Origin: Desulfarculus sp.
GTDB taxonomy: Bacteria > Desulfobacterota > Desulfarculia > Desulfarculales > Desulfarculaceae
DNA length: 35,390 nucleotides
Assembly: GCA_016208115.1 (NCBI GenBank)
Contig: JACQYR010000121.1
Span: 1-35,390, forward strand
Direction: 5' to 3'
The position numbers and the translations under genes are program-made. Below, one piece after another: positions 7,745-15,363 of this stretch (its first letter is position 1; each line of letters starts with the position of its first letter). The notes under the pieces are model-generated. The model was not told where the DNA came from and did not search any database. It worked only from the letters and a program-made list of their open reading frames with translations.

Positions 7745-8575
7745 TTACTTGGCGTTGGGGGTGAAGAGCTGCTTGCCGTGGGCCTTGAACCCAGCAATGA
7801 GCTGCTGCCCCTGGGGCGAAACCAGCCAATCGCCGAAGCGCTTGGCCAGGGCCTGCTTGGCCTGGGGGCACTTGGCCGGATTGACCTCGATGACGCTGTA
7901 TTGGTTCAAGAGTTCTAGCTCGCCCTCCAGGAGCACCACGATGGGCGGCTTGCCCTGGTTGTCGGCCTCGTACTTGAAGAAGGTGCCGCGGTCGCAGATG
8001 GTATAGCCCTTCTTCTCGGCGGCCAGGGCCAGGGTGCGGTACATGCCCTGGCCGGCCTGCAGATACCAGGGCTCCTTCTCGGGCACCTGGCCATCGCCCT
8101 TCTTCCACAAGCCCTGTTCCATCATGTGGGTGCCGGACTTGTCGCCCCGGCTGACAAAGGTGGCCTGGGCGGCGCGCAGGGCGGCCAGGGCCTGGGCCAT
8201 GGTCTGGCCCTTGACCTTGGCGGGGTCCTCAGCCGGCGCCAGCAAGACGTAGTCGTTGTACATCACCTGGCGGCGGTTGACCCCGGCGCCGGAGTCCACG
8301 AAATTCTTCTCAGCCCCGGGCGCGTGTACCAGCACCACGTCCACGTCGCAGTTCTTGCCCAGCTCCAGGGCCTTGCCCGTGCCGGTGGAGGTCCACTTCA
8401 GCTCGATACCGGTGTCCTTCTGGAACAGGGGCGCCAGGTAGTTCAACAGCCCGGTGTCCTCGGTGCTGGTTGTGGTGGCCATCATGAGCTGATCGGCGGC
8501 CGGGGCCGGGGCGGCGCTCAGGCACATGCCCAGGGTCAACAGGCTGCAGACCAAGGTGGCTATACGTACAGGCAT
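7745..8575 (-). CDS. tupA: Tungstate-binding periplasmic protein
   Basis: The 276-residue protein has a Sec signal peptide (about residues 1-27, ending in APAPAAD) followed by MMATTTSTEDTGLLNYL, the oxyanion-binding TTTST motif of TupA/WtpA-type proteins. Later motifs VDVVLVHAPGAEK, FVSRGDKSGTH and GMYRTL also fit TupA. It captures tungstate in the periplasm for TupBC. GGGAGGAG lies eight bases before the ATG. Tungsten would serve enzymes such as aldehyde or formate oxidoreductases, though none are in the window. Confidence 0.92.
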   Translation of the reverse strand: MPVRIATLVCSLLTLGMCLSAAPAPAADQLMMATTTSTEDTGLLNYLAPLFQKDTGIELKWTSTGTGKALELGKNCDVDVVLVHAPGAEKNFVDSGAGVNRRQVMYNDYVLLAPAEDPAKVKGQTMAQALAALRAAQATFVSRGDKSGTHMMEQGLWKKGDGQVPEKEPWYLQAGQGMYRTLALAAEKKGYTICDRGTFFKYEADNQGKPPIVVLLEGELELLNQYSVIEVNPAKCPQAKQALAKRFGDWLVSPQGQQLIAGFKAHGKQLFTPNAK

Positions 8576-8670
8576 AGCAATGCTCCTCCCTCGAGTGGTG
8601 GACAGGTGTCCTGGCGGGGCGGCAACTCAAATGGCGGCCATCCCCGCGAGGCCTATGTCAATATTGGCAC

Positions 8671-8699
8671 ATGATAGAGGCATAAGGTGCACTAGGCAA
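8671..8699 (-). promoter_or_regulatory. Candidate tupA promoter
   Basis: Read leftward, TTGCCT (8694-8699) and TATCAT (8671-8676) are separated by 17 bases, a good housekeeping-type pair in a region otherwise rich in GC. The predicted start of transcription falls near 8664, inside the 8-bp palindrome CAATATTG (8659-8666), which may be a regulatory site. The rest of the 471-base gap 8576-9046 holds no gene that I can support. Confidence 0.5.
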
Positions 8700-8768
8700 G
8701 AGGGAACCAAGAACCAGTCCTCGGGAAGTACTTGGCAATGGCGGCACCTTGGCCAGCCACGTTTGCGT

Positions 8769-8786
8769 AATTACCATTTGGTAATT
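8769..8786. promoter_or_regulatory. Perfect palindrome in the tupA upstream region
   Basis: AATTACCATTTGGTAATT has 8-bp perfect arms and a two-base spacer. It stands out as AT-rich in GC-rich intergenic DNA, about 70 bases upstream of the predicted tupA -35. It has the size of a dimeric regulator site; which protein binds is unknown. It does not resemble the inverted repeat in front of tunR. Confidence 0.45.
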
Positions 8787-9046
8787 CACCGCTGGTCGTG
8801 AAATTCGCCCAGCCAGGGCAAGGGGGCGCGGCCCCGGGCCGACTCCTCTGCCTGGCCGGCCCTAACGGGCAAAGGCTAACTATTACGCACCCATGCCTCC
8901 CAGGGCCTCGGCCTGGCCCGGCCAAGGCCGTCTGGCACCTTTCTTGCCAACCCTGGAGGGCAGCCCTGGACCCGGACCACCCGGGGCGGGCCGGGCCGGC
9001 CCAAGGCTGCCCTGATCTTCCTTCACCCTAGGCAGGGGTTTGGCCC

Positions 9047-11335
9047 ATGGCAAACTTGGCGGCCGCCACCCTCCCCGCCCCGGCCCCGGCCCTGTCGGCG
9101 GCCCGCTCGCGCCTCCTGGTGGGGCTCTTTACCCTGACCATCCTGGTCAGCGCTGGCCTGCTTTTTTGGTGCGAGCTGCTCTTCGGCAAGATGGTCCTGC
9201 CCCTGGCCGGCGGCACCCCGGCGGTGTGGACCACCTGCCTGGTCTTTTTCCAGTTGGCGCTGTTGGCCGGCTACCTCTACGCCTTCCTGGTCACCCGTTA
9301 CCTGAGCCCGCGCGCCCAGGTGCTGGCCCAGTTGTCCCTGCTGGCCCTGTCGCTCACCACCCTGCCCCTGGCCGTGGCCCGCCAGTGGCTGCCCCCCGCC
9401 GAGGCCAACCCCATACCCTGGCTCTTGATGCTGCTCACCTTCAGCCTGGGGCCAAGCTTCTTCATGCTCTCCACCAACGCGCCCCTGTTGCAGGCCTGGT
9501 TCGCGCGCAGCGGCCACCCCGCCCGGCACGACCCCTATTTCCTCTACGCCGGCAGCAACCTGGGCAGCATGGCCGCCCTCTTGGGCTTCCCGGTGCTCAT
9601 CGAGCCTCTTCTGACCCTCAAGGAGCAGGCCTGGTCCTGGTCCCTGGGCTACGGGCTGCTGGCCCTTTTGCTGGCCTCCTGCGCCTGGGCCTCCTTGCGC
9701 TGGCGCCAGCCTGGCGGCAGCGCCTCGATACCATTGGCCACCGCCGGCCCGGCCCCGGCCGCCGCACTTTCCTGGCGCCTGCGTCTGCGCTGGCTCATGC
9801 TGTCCCTGGTGCCCTCCAGCCTGCTCATGGCCGTGACCACCCACCTGTCCACCGACGTGGCGGCCATGCCCCTATTGTGGGTCATACCATTGGCCCTGTA
9901 CCTGCTCTCCTTCATCCTGGTCTTCGCCCGCCGGCCGCCCATCCCCCAGGGGGCCATGACGCGGGTGTTGCCCTTGCTGCTGCTGCCCCTGGTCATGCTG
10001 CTGGCCGGCCCGGCCCTGGTGGCCTGGTACGTGTCCATGCCTCTGGAGCTCCTGGTGCTCTTCGTGGCCTGCATGGTCTGCCATGGCCAACTGGCCGCCA
10101 GCCGCCCGGCCGCCGGCCGCCTGACCGAGTTCTATTTCTGGATCAGTTTGGGCGGGGCCTTGGGCGGGTTGTTCAACGCCATCGCGGCCCCCCTGCTCTT
10201 CAACTGGGTGGCCGAGTATCCCATCGCCCTGGTGCTGGTGGGGATGATGTTTCCAGTGGCGCGCGGGCAGGCCGCCGGCCGCTGGGCGCCCTGGCTGGAC
10301 TGGCTGCTGCCGGCCCTGCTCCTGGCCCTTCTCCTGGCCGGACGCTGGGGCTTAAGCCTGGCCGCCAACCCCGCCCTCGGCTTCTACGGCGTGCTGGGGC
10401 TCAGCGGCCTGGCAATCGTCTGGTGCTTAAGCTGCCAGACCCGCCCCCTGCGCTTCGGTCTGGGCCTGGGGGCCGTGCTCCTGTCCGGCTTCCTCGCTGG
10501 CCAGGCCGACGTGCTTCAGGCCCAGCGCAGCTTTTTCTCGGTGCTCAAGGTCAGGCACGACACGGCGCGCAACTTCCACGTGCTGGGCCACGGCAACATC
10601 GTGCACGGCTTCCAGGCCTGGGCGCCCGCCGAGCGCCGCCGCCCACTGGCCTACTATCACCCCGAGGGTCCCGTGGGCCAGATCATGGGGTCCCTGCGCC
10701 GGTCCGGCGGCAGCCAGGTGGGCGTGATCGGCCTGGGCGCCGGGGGCCTGAGCGCCTATGCCCAACCCGGCGACCAGTGGACCTACTACGAGATAGACCC
10801 CCTGGTCAGGGACATCGCCCTGAACCCCGCCTTCTTTACCTTCCTGGGCGACGCACCGGCCCCCACCCGGGTGGTGCTGGGCGACGCCCGCCTGACCCTG
10901 GCCCAGGATGGCCAGGGCCGCTACGATCTGTTCATCCTGGACGCCTTCAACTCCGACGCCATCCCCGTGCACCTGGTCACCCTGGAGGCCCTGGGGCTCT
11001 ACCTGGAGCGCCTGGCCCCCGGCGGCCTCCTGGCCCTGCACGTCACCAACCGCTACCTCAACTTGGAGGGCATGCTGGGCCGCCTGGCCCAGGAGTCCGG
11101 CCTGGCGGGGCTGATCCGCCGGGACAAGGTGCTGGACCATGAGGCCGGGCGCAACCCCTCGGTGTGGGTAGCCCTGGCCCGCCATCCCGCCGATCTGGAG
11201 CACCTGAGCCGACAGCCGGGTTGGCGCCCCCTGCGCCCCGACACCAATGCCCGGCCCTGGAGCGACGACTACAGCAACGTGCTGCGCTACATGAAGTGGC
11301 TGTCGCCGGAGCAGAAACCGGACACACCTTCGTGA
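9047..11335 (+). CDS. Membrane protein fused to a spermidine/spermine-synthase-like domain
   Basis: The 762-residue protein has a multi-spanning hydrophobic N-terminal two thirds (about residues 22-490, ten or more segments, for example LFWCELLFGKMVLPLAGG) and a C-terminal aminopropyltransferase-type domain from about 510. That domain shows the nucleotide-binding loop GVIGLGAGGLSAYAQPGD and acidic YEIDP near residue 560, and the active-site-like DLFILDAFNSDAIPVHL near 627. Such fused MFS/spermidine-synthase proteins are common in proteobacteria, but their true substrate is not established. The ribosome site is weak (GGCAGGGG 10 bases before ATG 9047). It stands alone. Confidence 0.8.
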   Translation: MANLAAATLPAPAPALSAARSRLLVGLFTLTILVSAGLLFWCELLFGKMVLPLAGGTPAVWTTCLVFFQLALLAGYLYAFLVTRYLSPRAQVLAQLSLLALSLTTLPLAVARQWLPPAEANPIPWLLMLLTFSLGPSFFMLSTNAPLLQAWFARSGHPARHDPYFLYAGSNLGSMAALLGFPVLIEPLLTLKEQAWSWSLGYGLLALLLASCAWASLRWRQPGGSASIPLATAGPAPAAALSWRLRLRWLMLSLVPSSLLMAVTTHLSTDVAAMPLLWVIPLALYLLSFILVFARRPPIPQGAMTRVLPLLLLPLVMLLAGPALVAWYVSMPLELLVLFVACMVCHGQLAASRPAAGRLTEFYFWISLGGALGGLFNAIAAPLLFNWVAEYPIALVLVGMMFPVARGQAAGRWAPWLDWLLPALLLALLLAGRWGLSLAANPALGFYGVLGLSGLAIVWCLSCQTRPLRFGLGLGAVLLSGFLAGQADVLQAQRSFFSVLKVRHDTARNFHVLGHGNIVHGFQAWAPAERRRPLAYYHPEGPVGQIMGSLRRSGGSQVGVIGLGAGGLSAYAQPGDQWTYYEIDPLVRDIALNPAFFTFLGDAPAPTRVVLGDARLTLAQDGQGRYDLFILDAFNSDAIPVHLVTLEALGLYLERLAPGGLLALHVTNRYLNLEGMLGRLAQESGLAGLIRRDKVLDHEAGRNPSVWVALARHPADLEHLSRQPGWRPLRPDTNARPWSDDYSNVLRYMKWLSPEQKPDTPS

Positions 11336-11584
11336 TCGCGGCGGCCCGCGCCGCCTGACCAAGGTTGTCCCACCAGCGTGCCCCGCTCCCCTCGGGCGCC
11401 CGGCCGGCTGGCCGGCGTGGGCCGCCCCGGCCCCCTCCTGGCGCCACCGCGCCACCACCCTTGCATGATCCAACTGGCTCCACCGGGAGCCACCAGGGAC
11501 GTCCAGGATGACAGCCCCACCCGACCCGCCTTGCCAGCCGGGGCACCCGGCCCCCGCCCGCCGCTCACCCGCCCCATGCTTGGC

Positions 11585-11614
11585 TTGACGATAATGACCC
11601 GCGTGGATTAACAT
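11585..11614 (+). promoter_or_regulatory. Candidate promoter of the TAXI/TRAP operon
   Basis: TTGACG (11585-11590) and TAACAT (11609-11614) are 18 bases apart, about 75 bases before the TAXI gene. The gap 11336-11688 (353 bases) is otherwise very GC-rich in its first 240 bases and holds no supported gene; the last 100 bases become AT-richer, as expected of a promoter and leader. Confidence 0.4.
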
Positions 11615-11688
11615 GCAAATCCGTAGGTTTTATCGAGCATGCCTGGATCGCCGCGGTTTCTTTTTTGCTTAACAGGGAGGCTTTAAGG

Positions 11689-12687
11689 ATGGGTAAAAAT
11701 CACCGGGACCAAGGTGTTGGCCTGACCCGCAGACAATTTTTAACCTCCTCGGCCCTGTTGGGGAGCATGACCCTCCTGGGCGCGCCTTTATCTTGGGCTC
11801 AAGCCAAGAACCGCATCTCGGTGGCCACCGGCGGCACCGGGGGGGTTTACTATCCTTATGGCGGCGGCATCGCCTCGGTGATCTCCAAGTACCTGCCCGG
11901 GGTCGAGGCCACGGCCGAGGTGACCGCGGCCTCGGTGGACAATTGCCGGCTGGTGGCGGCGGGCAAGGCCGACTTGGGCTTCGTCATGGCCGACTCGGCC
12001 TACGATGCCGTCATGGGCACCGGCAAGTTCAAGGAAAAGATGCCCTTGATGAACGTGGCCGTGCTCTACTCCAATTTCATGCATGTGGTGGTGACCGACG
12101 ACAAGATCAACAGCGTGGCCGACCTTAAGGGCAAAAAGGTCTCCACCGGCGCCCCGGGCAGCGGCACCGAGGTCAAGGCCCTGCGGGTGCTGGAGGCCTT
12201 TGGCATAGACCCGGACAAGGACATCAAGCGCGACCGCCTGGGGGCCAGTGAATCGGCCGGGGCACTGAAGGACAACAAGGTGGAGGCCTACTTCTGGGAC
12301 GGCGGTCTGCCCACGGCCTCGGTGTTGGACCTGGCCGCCACCCCGGGCACGACCATCAAGCTCCTGCCCAGCGGCGAGGCGGTGAGCAAGATGGTCGGTA
12401 AATATGGCCCGGTGTACTTCCCCAAGACCATCCCCAAGGCCATCTATCCGGGCATGAAAGCCGACGTGCCCGTGGCCGCCGTGGCCAACCTGCTCTTGTG
12501 CAACCAAAAGGCCGACCCGGGGCTCATCTACAACATCCTCAAGACCATGTTCGAGCACCACGCCGAACTGGTGGCCATCCACAAGGAGGCCCTGCACCTT
12601 ACCCCGCAGGAGGCAGTGATGGGCTCGCCCATCCCCTTCCACCCCGGCGCGGTTAAGTTCTTCAAGGAAAAAGGCGCCAATATTTGA
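11689..12687 (+). CDS. TAXI-family TRAP transporter solute-binding protein
   Basis: The 332-residue product has a twin-arginine export signal (LTRRQFLTSSALLG, cleavage likely after AQA near residue 38) and the TAXI-family start of the mature protein, ISVATGGTGGVYYPYGGGIA. It binds a small carboxylate-type solute in the periplasm and hands it to the fused permease two genes downstream. ATG 11689 has AGGGAGG eight bases upstream; a start at 11665 would put the ribosome site inside the gene. The stop overlaps the next gene as TTGA. Confidence 0.92.
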   Translation: MGKNHRDQGVGLTRRQFLTSSALLGSMTLLGAPLSWAQAKNRISVATGGTGGVYYPYGGGIASVISKYLPGVEATAEVTAASVDNCRLVAAGKADLGFVMADSAYDAVMGTGKFKEKMPLMNVAVLYSNFMHVVVTDDKINSVADLKGKKVSTGAPGSGTEVKALRVLEAFGIDPDKDIKRDRLGASESAGALKDNKVEAYFWDGGLPTASVLDLAATPGTTIKLLPSGEAVSKMVGKYGPVYFPKTIPKAIYPGMKADVPVAAVANLLLCNQKADPGLIYNILKTMFEHHAELVAIHKEALHLTPQEAVMGSPIPFHPGAVKFFKEKGANI

Positions 12688-13160
12688 TTCGGCGGGCCAA
12701 GGTCTTTGGCTGGCTGATGCTGGCCGGAGTCCTGTGGTTTTGCCCGCTGGGGTCCTGCCCGGTGGCCATGGCCGCCGGCCAGGCCCCGGCCCTGGAAATC
12801 TGGGGGCTTCAACCGACCCGCCTGCTCCTGCGGGTGGCCCTGCCCAGCCAAGGCCGGTTCTGCCTGGGGCACGTCAACTCCATATACGAGGCCCCGGTGC
12901 GGGAGTGCTTCCAGGCCCGGCCAGAGGGGGGCTGTTGGTTGGTGGAGGTGGAGAGCCCCTCGCCAGCGGTGTTCGAGTATTACGGCCTGGAGCCCCCAGC
13001 CACGGGCCGGGGCGTCTTACGCCGTCCCCTGGGCGACTTCCAGTTGCGTAGCCACGACTATGCCCGGCACCACCTCGCGGTGGGGGACCGGATCATCCGC
13101 CTGGACCAAGTGGCCCGGCCAGGGCAGGCCCTGGTGTTCAAGGTGGCGGCCACACCCTAA
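12684..13160 (+). CDS. DUF1850-type exported protein of the TAXI/TRAP operon
   Basis: The 158-residue protein has an N-terminal hydrophobic export segment (residues about 7-31, ending AMA) and the DUF1850-like core with GRFCLGHVNSIYEAPVRE and the late motif DRIIRLDQVARPG. Genes of this family sit between TAXI binding proteins and fused TRAP permeases, as here; the role is unknown but presumably assists uptake. The start is TTG 12684 in a four-base overlap with the TAXI stop. Confidence 0.75.
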   Translation: MIRRAKVFGWLMLAGVLWFCPLGSCPVAMAAGQAPALEIWGLQPTRLLLRVALPSQGRFCLGHVNSIYEAPVRECFQARPEGGCWLVEVESPSPAVFEYYGLEPPATGRGVLRRPLGDFQLRSHDYARHHLAVGDRIIRLDQVARPGQALVFKVAATP

Positions 13161-13192
13161 ACCGGGCCTGGCCAGGCCCAGCAGGTAACACC

Positions 13193-15139
13193 GTGAGTGA
13201 ACAACAGCCCCAGGACTTCCACATCAGCGAAGAGAGCCTGACTCAAGCCAAGAAGTACATCGAGGAGGAAGAAGGCGTGACCCGGCGCCTTACCGGGGTC
13301 ATGCAGCAAATCATCACCTGGGCCGCCATCGCCATGAGCCTGTTCCACCTCTACGCCGCCGTGGCCTCCATCACCACCCAGATACTGCGCGGCCTGCACG
13401 TGATGATGGTGCTGTTCCTGAGCTTCCTGGTGTTTCCCCCCAGCCCCAGGCAGCGGGGCCGCATCAACTGGTACGATGTGGTCCTGGCCCTCTTGAGCGC
13501 CTCCACCATCATCTACATGCTTTACGATTTCGAGGAATTCATCTACCGGGCCGTCATCCCCGAGACCTTGGACCTCGTCTTCGGGGTGGCCCTGATGCTC
13601 CTGGTGCTGGAGGCCACCCGGCGCTCCACCGGCTGGATCATGCCCATGGTGGTGGGGTTGTTCTTGGCATACGCCTTCGTCGGCCCCTGGCTGCCGGCCC
13701 CCTGGACCCACCGCGGCTACGACCTGGAACGCGTCGTGGGCCACATGTACATGACCCTGGAGGGCATCTTCGGGGTGCCCATTGACGTCAGCTCCACCTT
13801 CATCATCCTGTTCACCATTTATGGCGCCGTGCTGGAGCACTGGGGAGCGGGCAAGTTCTTCATTGATTTCTCTTTCGCGGCCATGGGCCGCAAGCCCACC
13901 GCCGCCGGCCGCACCATCACCCTGGCCTCCTTCCTGCTGGGCGGCCCCTCGGGCAGCGGCGTGGCCACCACCGTGACCCTGGGCTCGGTGGCCTGGCCCA
14001 TGCTGGCCAAGGCCGGCTACGACAAGGAATCGGCCGGCGGGCTCTTGTCGGCCGGTGGCATCGGGGCCATTCTTTCTCCGCCGGTGCTGGGCGCGGCCGC
14101 CTTCCTCATCGCCGAGATACTCAAGATCTCCTATCTCGACGTCATCCGCATGGCCTGCATCCCCACCATCCTCTACTACTGGTCCATCCTGCTGATGGTG
14201 GAATACGACGCCAAGCGTTTCGGCGCCACCCTGGTGGAGACCCTGGAGGGCGAGTCCCTGGGCGCCCTGACCCGCCGCTACTGGTACCACTTCTCCTCCC
14301 TGCTGGGCATCGTGGTTTTGATGGTGGTGGGCTTCACCCCCATCTGGGCGGTGTTCTGGGCCACGGTGCTGGCCTTTGGCGCCAGCTATCTGCGCAAGGA
14401 CACGGCGCTGACCTTTCCCAAGGCCAAGAAGGCCCTGGAAAGCGGCTCCATCGGCGTGCTCTCCGTGGCCTGCACCTGCGCCAGCGCCGGCATCATCGTG
14501 GGGGTGGTGACGCTGACCGGCCTGGGGCTCAAGTTTTCTTCCATCATCATCTCCTACGCCCAGGGCAACCTGTTCCTCACCGCCCTGTTCACGGGCGTGC
14601 TGATGTGGGTCATCGGCCTGGCCGTGCCGGTGACCGCCTCCTACATCATCGGCGCGGTCATCGCGGCCCCGGCCCTTATCATGCTCAAGGTGCCCGAGGC
14701 GGCGGCCCACATGTTCATCTTCTACTACGCCGTGCTCTCCGAGGTCTCCCCGCCCACGGCCCTGTCGCCCTTCGCGGCGGCGGCGCTGACCGGCGGCGAC
14801 CCCTTCAAGACCATGATGATGGCCTGGAAGTACACCCTGCCGGCCTTCATCGTGCCCTTCATGTTCGTGCTGCACCCCGACGGCGTGGGCCTACTTTTGG
14901 AGGGCGACTGGCTCAACATGATCTGGACTTTCGTCACCGCCATGCTGGGGGTGTGGGCCCTGGCCGCCGGGGCCAGCGGCTGGTTTTTCCGCAGGTCGTC
15001 GTGGTGGGAAAGCGCATTGCTGGTGCTGGGCGGCCTGTGCCTGGTCTACGCCTCCACCGTGTTCGACCTGGTTGGCATCGGCCTGATGGCCTTGGTGGGC
15101 TTGACGCAAAAGTACCTGCCGGCACGGGGCGCGGCCTGA
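13193..15139 (+). CDS. TRAP transporter fused permease (DctQM-type)
   Basis: The 648-residue protein has a cytoplasmic N-terminus (about 45 residues) and many hydrophobic segments. The small-subunit-like part spans about residues 40-170, and the large subunit carries FLLGGPSGSGVATTVTLGSVAWP and LLSAGGIGAILSPPVLGAAAF, the conserved loops of TAXI-type fused permeases, with SEVSPPTALSPFAAAALTG near the end. It uses an ion gradient to import the solute bound by the TAXI protein. The start is GTG 13193 with GCAGG nine bases upstream, 32 bases after the DUF1850 gene. Confidence 0.92.
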   Translation: MSEQQPQDFHISEESLTQAKKYIEEEEGVTRRLTGVMQQIITWAAIAMSLFHLYAAVASITTQILRGLHVMMVLFLSFLVFPPSPRQRGRINWYDVVLALLSASTIIYMLYDFEEFIYRAVIPETLDLVFGVALMLLVLEATRRSTGWIMPMVVGLFLAYAFVGPWLPAPWTHRGYDLERVVGHMYMTLEGIFGVPIDVSSTFIILFTIYGAVLEHWGAGKFFIDFSFAAMGRKPTAAGRTITLASFLLGGPSGSGVATTVTLGSVAWPMLAKAGYDKESAGGLLSAGGIGAILSPPVLGAAAFLIAEILKISYLDVIRMACIPTILYYWSILLMVEYDAKRFGATLVETLEGESLGALTRRYWYHFSSLLGIVVLMVVGFTPIWAVFWATVLAFGASYLRKDTALTFPKAKKALESGSIGVLSVACTCASAGIIVGVVTLTGLGLKFSSIIISYAQGNLFLTALFTGVLMWVIGLAVPVTASYIIGAVIAAPALIMLKVPEAAAHMFIFYYAVLSEVSPPTALSPFAAAALTGGDPFKTMMMAWKYTLPAFIVPFMFVLHPDGVGLLLEGDWLNMIWTFVTAMLGVWALAAGASGWFFRRSSWWESALLVLGGLCLVYASTVFDLVGIGLMALVGLTQKYLPARGAA

Positions 15140-15215
15140 GAGGCCAGGGCCAGACCAAACCGAGGCGTCCCGCCCACATCATCCTTGTCCCCGTTCTTGA
15201 ACCCCGCCCGGGGCC

Positions 15216-15250
15216 AGGCCGGCCCTTGGCACGGGCCTGACCGGCCTTTG
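15216..15250 (+). terminator. Hairpin after the TRAP operon
   Basis: AGGCCGG (15216-15222) pairs with CCGGCCT (15241-15247), followed by a short TTG; an inner GGCCC/GGGCC stem can form in the loop. It lies about 75 bases after the permease stop and partly overlaps the start of the Pho-box region. Confidence 0.4.
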
Positions 15251-15287
15251 TCACCAAATTGTTACGCACAAGTAACCCAACTGAAAC
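15248..15287 (+). promoter_or_regulatory. Pho box (four heptamers at 11-bp spacing)
   Basis: TTGTCAC (15248), TTGTTAC (15259), AAGTAAC (15270) and CTGAAAC (15281) start exactly 11 bases apart, the layout of PhoB-binding direct repeats (consensus close to CTGTCAT with four-base spacers). A possible -10, TATATG, lies at 15309-15314. The box precedes the five-gene operon from 15363. Control by PhoB is inferred; no phoB gene is in the window. Confidence 0.72.
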
Positions 15288-15342
15288 TCGCCCAGACGCT
15301 GGCTCCTGTATATGTGGGTGGTGAACTCAGGAGTGCCACGTC

Positions 15343-15363
15343 ATGTTGTGGGCGAGCCAGTGA
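15343..15363 (+). CDS. Possible six-codon leader ORF
   Basis: An ATG at 15343 follows CAGGAG by nine bases and encodes only MLWASQ before TGA at 15361-15363. That stop overlaps the ATG of the next gene as TGATG. The large downstream gene has no good ribosome site of its own, so ribosomes ending here could restart there. This is suggestive only; such a short ORF can arise by chance. Confidence 0.3.
   Translation: MLWASQ

Noticed and set aside
8658-8685. A sigma-54 type promoter (TGGCAC near 8666)
   Set aside because: The matching -12 TTGC element at the right distance is absent.
9023-9844. Long leftward open frames opposite the fused spermidine-synthase gene (and many like them elsewhere)
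   Set aside because: Gly/Ala/Gln/His-rich, no motifs, and fully opposite a gene with clear domain structure; typical antisense frames of GC-rich DNA.
10427-11614. Leftward 395-codon frame covering the 11336-11577 gap
   Set aside because: It runs antisense through the spermidine-synthase-like domain, has no recognisable motif and shadow-like composition; I see no gene in the gap.
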